NCBI GenBank assembly: GCA_001795335.1 | Contig: MGOK01000114.1 | Coordinates: 10,647-16,558 of the forward strand | DNA length: 5,912 nt | Source: Chloroflexi bacterium RBG_19FT_COMBO_55_16 | GTDB lineage: Bacteria > Chloroflexota > Anaerolineae > Anaerolineales > UBA4823 | Direction: 5' to 3' | Shown: positions 1 through 5,204 of the stretch, one piece after another | How positions within the stretch are numbered: the first letter of the stretch is position 1 | Layout: every line of letters begins with the position of its first letter | Notes under the pieces: generated by a model | The model's database searches: none | Told to the model about the DNA's origin: nothing | The model's input: the letters and a program-made list of their open reading frames with translations, nothing else | Made by a program: the position numbers and the translations under genes

Positions 1-1709
1 CGTTTTGGGTGCAGCACGCGCCGTTCGAGCAAATCCTTGAGCGTCTCAATCAAATAGAATGGCTGCCCATGCGTTTCATCGAACAACCACTGTGCGAAGT
101 CAGTGTCGGGTGGCGACAGGATGGACAGCATCATCTGCATTGTCTCACGTTCCCCAAGCGGCTCCAGCTCGATATGAACCGGCGTCAACTCATGCGCCAC
201 GCGCTCCAGCCACTGGCTTAAACCCTGTGGGCTGCTTCCTGACTGGGGTTGGGTCATTGGATGCAAGGCTTCTGATCGTAGAATGGCCAATAACAAGATC
301 CGTGCTGCGTTGTCTTGCCAGCGCCGGATGGCATATTGCAGCAGGTCCAATGTGGCGCTATCTGTCCACTGCAAATCGTCGATAAACATCACCAGCGGTG
401 CCCGTTTGGCCAAGGCCAGCATACATTGCACGAGGGGTTCGTACAACTGCGCCTGGCTCACATCTGCTACCGGATGAGAACGCTGCACAGAAGTGGTGGA
501 CAAACTTGGATTATTTTGGCGTAATTCTGGTAGCAGCTGACTCAGCGGTGACAACCAAATCTCATCCACTAAGTCTGTTAACGAGCTTTCACCCTCGAGC
601 CGCAGCCGGAGTGCCTCCACCAACGGTTGAAACGGCAAATGACTACCGCTCTCAAAGGAGCTTCCCAGCAGTAATTCAGCTCCCTGGGCACTAGCCCAAT
701 GGATGAATTTCCTGGCCAGGCGGGTCTTGCCAATCCCAACCTCGCCGCGCAGCACCACGAGCTGGGGCCGGCCTGCAGCGGTCCGCTCATAGGATTTAAG
801 AAGTGTCTGGTACTCGCGGGTACGCCCGGCAAACAGGCTTCCCAGGAAATTGACCGATGTATCTGGTCGCCGCAGCCGAGGCGCGGCATGATGGTCGTAA
901 GGACGTCCAAGGGGTGGTTGCGTGCGAATGCGCTCCGCCAGCGTTGCCGTATCCGGTTCTGGTTCGACGCCCAATTCAGCCGCTAAAATCGCGCGACAGG
1001 TCTCATAGGTCTCCAGTGCTTGCCCGCGCTCACCGGCCGCGAAGTGCGCACGCATCTTGCGGCGATAGGCAATTTCGTTCAGCGCATCCAGGGCAATCCA
1101 ATGCGAAGCAGTCTCTGTGGTGCCGGCAAACTCGCCATGCGCAAATTGGATTTCGGATAACCGGTCCAGAATCAGACTAAGTCGGCGATGCCAGACTTCG
1201 CGCTGAATGGCAGCCCAATCGTCGAAGGTGGGCGCATCGCCCAGCGAAAATCCGGCCATAAATTCACCACGCTGGCAATCTGCTGCTGATTGTAATAATG
1301 GCAGGTTGGCTGAACCCTCCGGCAGCGTTCGGCTCGCACGGTCCGCACGTGCCAGCATATAAGCTCGTTCTACTGTTTGCAGGTCAAAATCGATGTTGGC
1401 GTCAGGATTCAGACTTAAAGAATTGTGTGCGACAGAAAGATAGGAGGTTTGAGCCTGACCACTCGCCTGGCGTAAGGCTGTTTGCAAGTGATCAAGGGTG
1501 TTGCGAAGCGACCCATGGCTGCGCTCAGGGCTGGCTTCCGGCCACAGCAGGGCAGCCAGATGGTCGCGCGGTTGTGCCCCGGTCTCTATTGCCAGGTAGA
1601 TTAGTAGCGCCAGCGTCTTGCGCGTGGGAAACATCACCAGGTTTTCACCCAGGCGCACTTCGGGGGGTCCCAATGCATAGAGATGTAATGGTAATGCCTG
1701 GTCAGCCAT
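1..1709 (-). CDS. BTAD/SARP-type transcriptional regulator with AAA ATPase domain (C-terminus cut by window edge)
   Basis: Reading the minus strand from the ATG at 1709 gives 569 uninterrupted codons to the window edge. Residues about 8-80 resemble an OmpR/SARP-like winged-helix DNA-binding domain (ALGPPEVRL, then RKTLALLIYLA and LAALLWPEASPERSHGSLR). Residues about 100-262 form the bacterial transcriptional activator (BTAD) helical domain, ending in the typical AAELGVEPEPDTATLAERI. An AAA/STAND-type ATPase follows: Walker A GEVGIGKT at 322-329 and Walker B VMFIDDLQW at 440-448. Family members usually continue into a TPR or other sensor region, which would lie outside the window. The start is supported by AAGGAA (plus strand 1717-1722), 7 nt upstream, and by a minus-strand TATAAT further upstream. 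The family activates transcription in an ATP-dependent way; its target here is unknown. It is divergent from the 1825 gene, so it may control that gene or itself (inference). The family call is firm; the ligand and regulon cannot be read. Confidence 0.92.
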   Translation of the reverse strand, partial: MADQALPLHLYALGPPEVRLGENLVMFPTRKTLALLIYLAIETGAQPRDHLAALLWPEASPERSHGSLRNTLDHLQTALRQASGQAQTSYLSVAHNSLSLNPDANIDFDLQTVERAYMLARADRASRTLPEGSANLPLLQSAADCQRGEFMAGFSLGDAPTFDDWAAIQREVWHRRLSLILDRLSEIQFAHGEFAGTTETASHWIALDALNEIAYRRKMRAHFAAGERGQALETYETCRAILAAELGVEPEPDTATLAERIRTQPPLGRPYDHHAAPRLRRPDTSVNFLGSLFAGRTREYQTLLKSYERTAAGRPQLVVLRGEVGIGKTRLARKFIHWASAQGAELLLGSSFESGSHLPFQPLVEALRLRLEGESSLTDLVDEIWLSPLSQLLPELRQNNPSLSTTSVQRSHPVADVSQAQLYEPLVQCMLALAKRAPLVMFIDDLQWTDSATLDLLQYAIRRWQDNAARILLLAILRSEALHPMTQPQSGSSPQGLSQWLERVAHELTPVHIELEPLGERETMQMMLSILSPPDTDFAQWLFDETHGQPFYLIETLKDLLERRVLHPK

Positions 1710-1740
1710 TGCACGGTTCCTTGTGACGTTTTTGAGACTC

Positions 1741-1770
1741 TTGGTTATTATACTCAGACTAAAGATTAAT
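1741..1770 (+). promoter_or_regulatory. Possible weak promoter of the 127-aa gene
   Basis: TTGGTT (1741-1746) and ATTAAT (1765-1770) are separated by 18 bp and point toward the gene at 1825. Both boxes match consensus only moderately. If real, the palindrome at 1771-1787 would sit on the transcription start, so one operator could control both divergent genes. Low confidence. Confidence 0.25.
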
Positions 1771-1775
1771 GGATA
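1747..1775 (-). promoter_or_regulatory. Putative promoter of the BTAD regulator gene
   Basis: On the minus strand a perfect TATAAT -10 box lies at 1752-1747. With a 17-bp spacer the -35 position is TATCCA at 1775-1770, matching only 3 of 6 consensus bases. It would start transcription near 1740, giving a leader of about 30 nt before the ATG at 1709. The weak -35 box overlaps the palindrome at 1771-1787, which would suit control by a DNA-binding protein. The motif is read directly; promoter activity is inferred. Confidence 0.5.
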
Positions 1776-1787
1776 GATTTTCTATCC
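1771..1787. repeat. Perfect 7-bp inverted repeat, candidate operator
   Basis: The arms GGATAGA and TCTATCC flank a 3-nt TTT spacer, making a 17-bp perfect dyad. A further GATAG half-site lies at 1794-1798, 22 bp (about two helical turns) from the first GATAG. The position between two divergent genes, over the -35 region of the regulator promoter, fits a regulator binding site. The protein that would bind is not known. Confidence 0.45.
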
Positions 1788-1824
1788 GCAATAGATAGTG
1801 CTGCGATCTGGAAGAAGGCTGACG

Positions 1825-2208
1825 ATGTCTGGTATTGTTCTGACATTCCCCATCCTGGACGGTAAGGTGGAAGCCTGGCGGCGATTTACCCAGGAATTAT
1901 GCGGTTTTCGACGAGAATCGTTCGAAACCTCGCGCCATCGGTTGGGTATCACACACGAACGGTTGACTTTGGTGGAAACTTCCTTTGGAGCGACGGCTGT
2001 AACGACGTTGGAAGCTCCCGATGTGGCGCAAGCTTTGGGGCAAATCATAACATCAGATCTCCCGTTTGATGTCTGGTATCGGGATCGAATACAGGAGCTG
2101 CACGGCGTCAATCTGGCTGGGTACGAGCAATTCGCACAACCAACGCCACTCCCACCCGAACAGGAGTTACTCTTTGAGTGGACGTTGAATTCTTATACTG
2201 GCGGATGA
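1825..2208 (+). CDS. Uncharacterised 127-aa protein (possible dimeric alpha/beta-barrel type, DUF6176-like)
   Basis: The ATG at 1825 is chosen over an in-frame GTG at 1798 because GGAAGAAGG (1810-1818) sits 6 nt before it. The N-terminus is a short beta-strand (GIVLTFPIL), followed by a charged helix (GKVEAWRRFTQEL). A conserved-looking block RRESFETSRHRLGIT (about 29-43) comes next, then a second hydrophobic strand region and FDVWYRDRIQELHGV (about 85-99). The strand-helix-strand order and size suggest a small ferredoxin-like or dimeric alpha/beta-barrel fold. From memory it resembles uncharacterised DUF6176-type proteins of Chloroflexi and Actinobacteria; that assignment is uncertain. There is no signal peptide or membrane segment, so it should be cytoplasmic. 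It is divergent from the BTAD regulator and may be its target. No function is claimed. Confidence 0.8.
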   Translation: MSGIVLTFPILDGKVEAWRRFTQELCGFRRESFETSRHRLGITHERLTLVETSFGATAVTTLEAPDVAQALGQIITSDLPFDVWYRDRIQELHGVNLAGYEQFAQPTPLPPEQELLFEWTLNSYTGG

Positions 2209-2230
2209 CCCCCACTTTAATGCCAGCGCC

Positions 2231-2259
2231 TTGGTAAATGATTAGAGTGATGTTATATT
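2231..2259 (+). promoter_or_regulatory. Putative sigma70-like promoter heading the small-protein cluster
   Basis: TTGGTA (2231-2236) and TATATT (2254-2259) are separated by an ideal 17 bp. This is the best-looking plus-strand promoter noticed in the window. Initiation near 2266 would give a leader of about 75 nt before the glsB-like start at 2343. No promoter of comparable quality was noticed in the later gaps up to 5204, so it may drive the whole run (inference). Confidence 0.55.
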
Positions 2260-2298
2260 CGCTTCTCCTCGGAGAGCAGTTGGGATGAACAAAAACAC

Positions 2299-2314
2299 GC
2301 ACGGTATTCCGTGC
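2299..2314 (+). other. Leader hairpin before the GlsB-like gene
   Basis: GCACGG, a TATT loop and CCGTGC form a perfect 6-bp GC-rich stem. It lies 17 nt upstream of the AGGAG ribosome site (2332-2336) and does not cover it. It could stabilise the 5' end of the transcript or be a regulatory hairpin. There is no U-run after it, so it is not a terminator. Confidence 0.4.
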
Positions 2315-2342
2315 AAATCAAACATTCACACAGGAGATAGAA

Positions 2343-2597
2343 ATGAACATCATAATTTACCTGATCGTTGCTGCAGTAATTGGTTGGATCGCGACAGAAA
2401 TCATGCGGGACCGCTCGAGCCTGCTAATCAACATCATAGTGGCAGTTGTAGGTGCCTTCCTGGCAGGCTGGTTCATTAGCCCCCTGGTCGGTGTCGGGAC
2501 GATAAACGATGCGATCACCCTTCCAACTATGCTGGTGACATTGCTGGGTGCCATCATCCTGCTGGCGATCGTTAGACTGATCCGCCGCAGACGATAA
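2343..2597 (+). CDS. GlsB/YeaQ/YmgE family stress-response membrane protein
   Basis: This 84-aa protein is almost entirely hydrophobic. Three predicted membrane helices lie at about residues 3-21, 27-48 and 58-80, and it ends in a basic RLIRRRR tail that should stay in the cytoplasm. The N-terminal VAAVIGWIATEIM, the Gly/Ala-rich second helix (IIVAVVGAFLAGWF) and the length match the transglycosylase-associated family (PF04226; YeaQ/YmgE in E. coli, GlsB in Gram-positives). Despite the Pfam name, no enzymatic activity is established; members are linked to general stress and envelope stress. AGGAG at 2332-2336, 6 nt before the ATG, supports the start. It is the first gene after the 2231 promoter. 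A half-length relative is encoded at 4730-4867. Confidence 0.9.
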   Translation: MNIIIYLIVAAVIGWIATEIMRDRSSLLINIIVAVVGAFLAGWFISPLVGVGTINDAITLPTMLVTLLGAIILLAIVRLIRRRR

Positions 2598-2708
2598 ACC
2601 AGTTAATTTTCCTCTCTATACGATCCAGCGAGCAGAGGTGCATTACTGCACTTATACCAACCTCAGCTACGAATGTCTAAACACCAGGTTCCATTTGACC
2701 AGCTTGAC

Positions 2709-2714
2709 AAGGAG
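2709..2714 (+). promoter_or_regulatory. Shine-Dalgarno site fixing the start at 2722
   Basis: AAGGAG lies 7 nt before the ATG at 2722. The reading frame is open upstream to a GTG at 2638, but no such site precedes that codon and the extra 28 residues look non-conserved. The shorter start is therefore preferred. Confidence 0.75.
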
Positions 2715-2721
2715 AATCGCA

Positions 2722-3291
2722 ATGGACGAAAAAGAAACCATCCAATCCGAAGCTAAACCTGAAACCCGCCCGCAAAAATCCATGCGGGGTGCAGTGCGCT
2801 GGCTGCTGGCGGTGCTGTTGGCGTTTGGGTTGGGTGTGCTGTTAATCGCCGTCGCCCTCTACTTCCCCGCCCGGCAGTCGCTCGAAAAAGCCAATGCCGA
2901 CCTGGAACGCGCCAAGGCAACGGTCACCAGCCAAACCGATCAGATCACTGTGTTGCAGACGCGTAATGAGACCCTGCAAAAGGATCTGGATTCCGCTTTG
3001 CTGCATAATTTTGCGCTCAAGGCGTTGGCAGGTGTGCGGGGTGCAAGCCTGGCGGCGGCTACCGACGATTACGCTGGAGCGCGACTTTCGTTGATCCAGG
3101 CCTCTGATTCACTGGATAACCTCTCCAGCCTGCTGGGGGCGAATCAAAAAGACGTGCTCACCGCCATGCAACAGAGCGCCGCTCAGGCTTTGACCAAGCT
3201 GAAGATCAACCTCACGTCAGCACAGCTGGAGCTGGATCAGTTGACGAATAACTTGGTGCAGCTGGAGGATAACCTGTTCCCCAACCCATAA
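2722..3291 (+). CDS. Membrane-anchored coiled-coil protein of unknown function (189 aa)
   Basis: The protein has an acidic/polar N-terminus (residues 1-26), one strong transmembrane helix (about 27-48, WLLAVLLAFGLGVLLIAVAL) and a long helical C-terminal part. Residues about 51-92 have spaced hydrophobics typical of a coiled coil (LEKANADLERAKATV, ITVLQTRNETLQKDLDSAL). A second helical segment (about 96-185) is rich in Ala, Leu and Gln and ends in LEDNLFPNP. The basic residues just before the helix (MRGAVR) suggest the N-terminus is inside, with the coiled coil outside the membrane. I do not recognise a named family. Its place between a GlsB-like gene and csbD suggests a role in the same envelope or stress response; this is context only. 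A gap of 128 nt separates it from csbD. Confidence 0.85.
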   Translation: MDEKETIQSEAKPETRPQKSMRGAVRWLLAVLLAFGLGVLLIAVALYFPARQSLEKANADLERAKATVTSQTDQITVLQTRNETLQKDLDSALLHNFALKALAGVRGASLAAATDDYAGARLSLIQASDSLDNLSSLLGANQKDVLTAMQQSAAQALTKLKINLTSAQLELDQLTNNLVQLEDNLFPNP

Positions 3292-3344
3292 GAAGGGTGG
3301 AGGATTCAAATTCCGACCACACAAGCACAGAACCCCATGGAAGA

Positions 3345-3373
3345 CTGGCGCGCTTCACTGCCTGGAGCGCCAG
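3345..3373 (+). repeat. Inverted repeat in the csbD leader
   Basis: CTGGCGC (3345-3351) and GCGCCAG (3367-3373) are perfect complements around a 15-nt spacer, giving a GC-rich 7-bp stem in the gap before csbD. It lies 33 nt upstream of the ribosome site and has no U-run, so a leader or processing hairpin is more likely than a terminator. Chance occurrence is possible. Confidence 0.35.
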
Positions 3374-3406
3374 CGCAATCAGCAGGGGCAGCATATCCGA
3401 AGAACA

Positions 3407-3413
3407 AGAGGAG
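3407..3413 (+). promoter_or_regulatory. Shine-Dalgarno site fixing the csbD start at 3420
   Basis: AGAGGAG lies 6 nt before the ATG at 3420. The frame is open back to a GTG at 3297, but the added 41 residues are low-complexity and unlike CsbD proteins, which normally begin with M(N)KD.FEGKWK. The shorter start is preferred. Confidence 0.8.
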
Positions 3414-3419
3414 CACAAA

Positions 3420-3638
3420 ATGAACAAGGACATTTTCGAAGGCAAGTGGAAGGAAATGAAAGGTCAGATCAAAGAGTGGTGGGGTAAGCTCACTGACGAT
3501 GAACTGGAACAGGCGGGTGGTAATGCCGAACAAATAGTTGGATTGCTCCAACAGAAGTATGGCTACACCCGCGAGCGCGCCGAAGAGGAATTCAATCGGC
3601 GGATTAAAGATGTAAAGATGAAAGTTGATAAAGCTTGA
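3420..3638 (+). CDS. csbD: CsbD family general stress protein
   Basis: This 72-aa hydrophilic protein carries the full CsbD signature (PF05532). It begins FEGKWKEMKGQIKEWWGKLTDDE (residues 6-28, written here to show the core W-K-G-WGKLT pattern) and continues with a GGNAEQIVGLLQQKYGYT block (33-50) and a charged C-terminal helix. CsbD proteins are small, charged, cytoplasmic and often induced by general stress (sigma B in Bacillus); the biochemical function is unknown. The length is normal for the family. The AGAGGAG site at 3407-3413 sets the start. The next gene begins 46 nt after its stop, so the two are probably cotranscribed. A decayed paralogue of its C-terminal third lies at 4045-4149. 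Confidence 0.93.
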   Translation: MNKDIFEGKWKEMKGQIKEWWGKLTDDELEQAGGNAEQIVGLLQQKYGYTRERAEEEFNRRIKDVKMKVDKA

Positions 3639-3684
3639 GGCACACCGAACACACCCATGGCGAAAGCCAGAAAGGAAATCGATA

Positions 3685-4044
3685 ATGAACGATAGAAAAT
3701 TTAGAAAGCAAGTTATTCGCGATGTTGACAAGGCCAAAATTGATTTAGCTACATTGAGGGATGATGGCATCACCGGGTTGAACAGGATATTTGAACAACT
3801 GACCGGCGACACACAGAAAACCGTAGATTTGGCAGCAAAGACGGTTAACGAGACCGTTGGACAAGGATTGAGCCAATTCAATGCGAAAGTCCAGGAAGTT
3901 GCAGACAGAGTTCCAGGTGGCTTAGGCAAGAAGGCTACAGGATACCCCTGGGTCACGGTCACGATATCCCTGGTTGTGGGCTTGTTGCTGGGTGTCTTAC
4001 TCAAACCAAGCCGGCAGCCTCTTGGGCAGCTCCAAAACAGTTAG
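3685..4044 (+). CDS. DUF883/ElaB-like membrane-anchored protein
   Basis: The 119-aa protein has a hydrophilic, mostly helical N-terminal part (residues 1-80). It contains amphipathic segments such as TVDLAAKTVNETVGQGLSQF and a short Gly/Pro hinge (VPGGLGKKATGYPW). One C-terminal transmembrane helix follows (about 88-106, VTVTISLVVGLLLGVLL) and a short KPSRQ tail. A helical stalk ending in a PW plus Gly-rich anchor is the layout of DUF883 proteins (ElaB/YqjD/YgaM), some of which bind ribosomes at the inner membrane in E. coli stationary phase. That function is not shown here. AAAGGAAA before the ATG at 3685 supports this start rather than the in-frame ATG/ATA-type codons further upstream, which overlap csbD. 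The stop TAG is followed, in the same frame, by the csbD remnant. Confidence 0.72.
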   Translation: MNDRKFRKQVIRDVDKAKIDLATLRDDGITGLNRIFEQLTGDTQKTVDLAAKTVNETVGQGLSQFNAKVQEVADRVPGGLGKKATGYPWVTVTISLVVGLLLGVLLKPSRQPLGQLQNS

Positions 4045-4149
4045 TTCGATAAAATAATCGGCCTGCTCCAAATGAAGTATGGTTACACTCAGGAGCAGGC
4101 CAAAGAAGAATACCAAAAGAGGACAAAATGTCAGACTATAAAGAAGTAA
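4045..4149 (+). pseudogene. CsbD C-terminal remnant (5'-truncated csbD paralogue)
   Basis: The frame that begins right after the TAG of the preceding gene reads FDKIIGLLQMKYGYTQEQ, then AKEEYQKRTK, then CQTIKK and a stop at 4147-4149. This aligns without gaps to residues 37-63 of the intact CsbD at 3420: 16 of 27 residues are identical, including the GLLQ-KYGYT core, and many of the differences are conservative. The N-terminal half of CsbD (WKEMKGQ through GKLTDDE) is absent, there is no ribosome site or plausible start of its own, and its 3' end overlaps the YggT-like start at 4128 in another frame. I read it as a duplicated csbD that lost its 5' part, probably by deletion. The many substitutions against a kept protein pattern suggest an old duplication that was functional before it broke. 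Confidence 0.8.
4118..4123 (+). promoter_or_regulatory. Unusual Shine-Dalgarno site inside the csbD remnant
   Basis: AGAGGA lies only 4 nt before the ATG at 4128 and is formed by Lys-Arg codons of the csbD remnant. The surrounding AAGAGGACAAAATG closely resembles the true csbD start region (AAGAGGAGCACAAAATG, 3406-3422). The remnant may thus have been kept because it supplies translation initiation for the next gene. Confidence 0.55.
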
Positions 4150-4646
4150 GAACTACAGAACATGAAGCGGGAAGAGAGCAGCGTGTGGCGACCTTTAAAG
4201 CCACACAGTTGATCTGGCTGCTGCTGGGTCTTCTCGAAGCTGCAATTGCACTGCGGGTTATATTTAAGTTGGTCGGGGTCAATGAGGCCAATTCATTCGC
4301 AACGCTCCTTTACAAAGTGACCGACTTTTTCTTGGCTCCCTTTGCAAGTTTAGCGGGGTCTCCAGCAGCTGGTCGCATGGTGTTGGAAGTGTCTTCCATC
4401 ATTGCAATGATCGTGTACCTGCTGATAGGTTGGGCGCTTGAACGGATTGTGTATGTTCTTTTCTACCGCCCGCGCGGACCTGTGAGCGTCAGGCAGACAA
4501 CTGTTGCCGAGCACACCCCTCCGAAAGCACCTTTGGGTGTCAGCCAAACGATGACGACTGAACGCACAACGACTCAAGTGCCACAAAACGCCAGTCAAAC
4601 GACCGAAACAGAACGAACAAATACCCAAACACCGGATTCCCCTTGA
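4128..4646 (+). CDS. YggT-like integral membrane protein with Thr/Gln-rich repeat tail
   Basis: The 172-aa protein has a charged cytoplasmic N-terminus (1-24) and a first membrane helix (about 26-48, LIWLLLGLLEAAIALRVIF). A loop with LYKVTDFFLAPF (61-72) follows; it resembles the YggT (PF02325) segment where a helix is followed by a Pro-Phe turn. A second helix lies at about 85-113. YggT proteins are small membrane proteins, with links to osmotic tolerance and, in Gram-positives, to division (YlmG); the role here is unknown. Residues 119-172 are a hydrophilic Thr/Gln/Pro tail of three imperfect units that ordinary YggT proteins lack. The ATG at 4128 overlaps the csbD remnant and uses its AGAGGA. 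Confidence 0.75.
   Translation: MSDYKEVRTTEHEAGREQRVATFKATQLIWLLLGLLEAAIALRVIFKLVGVNEANSFATLLYKVTDFFLAPFASLAGSPAAGRMVLEVSSIIAMIVYLLIGWALERIVYVLFYRPRGPVSVRQTTVAEHTPPKAPLGVSQTMTTERTTTQVPQNASQTTETERTNTQTPDSP
4482..4640 (+). repeat. Three imperfect 17-19-residue tandem repeats in the YggT-like tail
   Basis: Residues 119-137, 138-154 and 155-171 align as units. Units 2 (VSQTMTTERTTTQVPQN) and 3 (ASQTTETERTNTQTPDS) share 10 of 17 residues, around SQT, TERT and TQ-P. Unit 1 is more diverged (VSVRQTTVAEHTPP, then KAPLG). The DNA has diverged more than the protein, so the expansion is not very recent. Confidence 0.6.
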
Positions 4647-4729
4647 TTGTAGGATAGGAACACAGCACCGGTTTCGTCATGCAACTGCTGAATACCCAGG
4701 GTTGTGAAACACTATGAAAGGAGAAAGAA

Positions 4730-4867
4730 ATGGAGCTGATTAAGTTCATTATGTGGCTGATTGCTGGGGCTGTTATCGGCTGGTTTGCCAGCCGGATCGC
4801 TACGACAGAATATTACTGGACCCACAAACCTTTACCTGTCAATGGTTCCATCTCTGAGGAGAGCTAA
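4730..4867 (+). CDS. Small 45-aa membrane protein, half-length GlsB-like
   Basis: The ATG at 4730 follows AAAGGAG (4717-4723) with a 6-nt spacer, one of the best ribosome sites in the window. The protein begins MELIKFIMWLIAGAVIGW, with one membrane helix (about 4-22), then a polar tail with TTEYYWTHKPLPVNGSISEES. Its helix aligns with the first helix of the GlsB-like protein at 2343 (9 of 19 identical, with shared AVIGW and following Ala/Ile). Helices two and three of the family are missing. It may be a truncated duplicate kept as a small protein or an independent single-helix relative. The strong ribosome site and clean frame argue that it is translated. Confidence 0.72.
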   Translation: MELIKFIMWLIAGAVIGWFASRIATTEYYWTHKPLPVNGSISEES

Positions 4868-4955
4868 ACCTTATTGTTGAAGCGGTCATGCACAGGGTGT
4901 CGACCCATCTGACAACACCAATTGAAAAACCTGATCAAAAAGAAAGGACACCTGC

Positions 4956-5114
4956 ATGAATAGATTCACTAAGAACATCGGCATGCTCTTGCTGGCCATC
5001 TGGCTCATCCTCTACGGACTTATCGCATTGTTCAGCTTGAGCTTTAATGGCCTTGGGGTGATCATGGGGCTGCTCGCCATCGCGGCCGGCATCTTCATTT
5101 TACTCGGCCGTTAG
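4956..5114 (+). CDS. Small 52-aa two-helix membrane protein of unknown function
   Basis: The ATG at 4956 is preceded by AAAGGA (4943-4948) with a 7-nt spacer. The product starts with a short basic segment (MNRFTKN). Two hydrophobic helices follow (about 8-28, IGMLLLAIWLILYGLIALF, and about 32-50, GLGVIMGLLAIAAGIFILL), and it ends LGR. From memory, similar 50-residue proteins ending in AAGI-ILLGR occur as unnamed small membrane proteins in several phyla; I cannot name the family. It sits in the cluster of small stress-type membrane proteins, 90 nt before the lmo0937-type gene. Confidence 0.75.
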   Translation: MNRFTKNIGMLLLAIWLILYGLIALFSLSFNGLGVIMGLLAIAAGIFILLGR

Positions 5115-5204
5115 ATTCGACCGTTAGGTCAACGGGCACATGGTCAACTGCGACCAGGTGGCTGCCAATAGATCATTAAATCATTTTAAAAAAGGAGAAA
5201 TATC

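Noticed and set aside
9..1726. Several plus-strand open frames of 64-142 codons across the left end.
   Set aside because: They lie opposite the continuous 569-codon BTAD/AAA regulator, and their products are low-complexity and rich in Arg, Cys and His, as expected for antisense frames.
2638..2721. N-terminal extension of the coiled-coil protein from a GTG at 2638.
   Set aside because: There is no ribosome site before it, while AAGGAG is well placed before the ATG at 2722.
3297..3419. N-terminal extension of CsbD from a GTG at 3297.
   Set aside because: The extra 41 residues do not resemble CsbD, and a strong ribosome site sits just before the ATG at 3420.
3306..4004. A 232-codon open frame on the minus strand opposite csbD and the DUF883-like gene.
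   Set aside because: It is long but lies opposite two genes with clear family signatures and good ribosome sites. Its translation has no recognisable domain, so it is treated as a by-product of codon use.
4350..4749. Minus-strand frames opposite the YggT-like gene and the start of the 45-aa gene.
   Set aside because: They are antisense to better-supported genes, with no domain or ribosome site seen.
4888..4958. A 23-codon frame from the ATG at 4888 in the gap before the 52-aa gene.
   Set aside because: There is no ribosome site, and the hydrophilic product has no recognisable feature.
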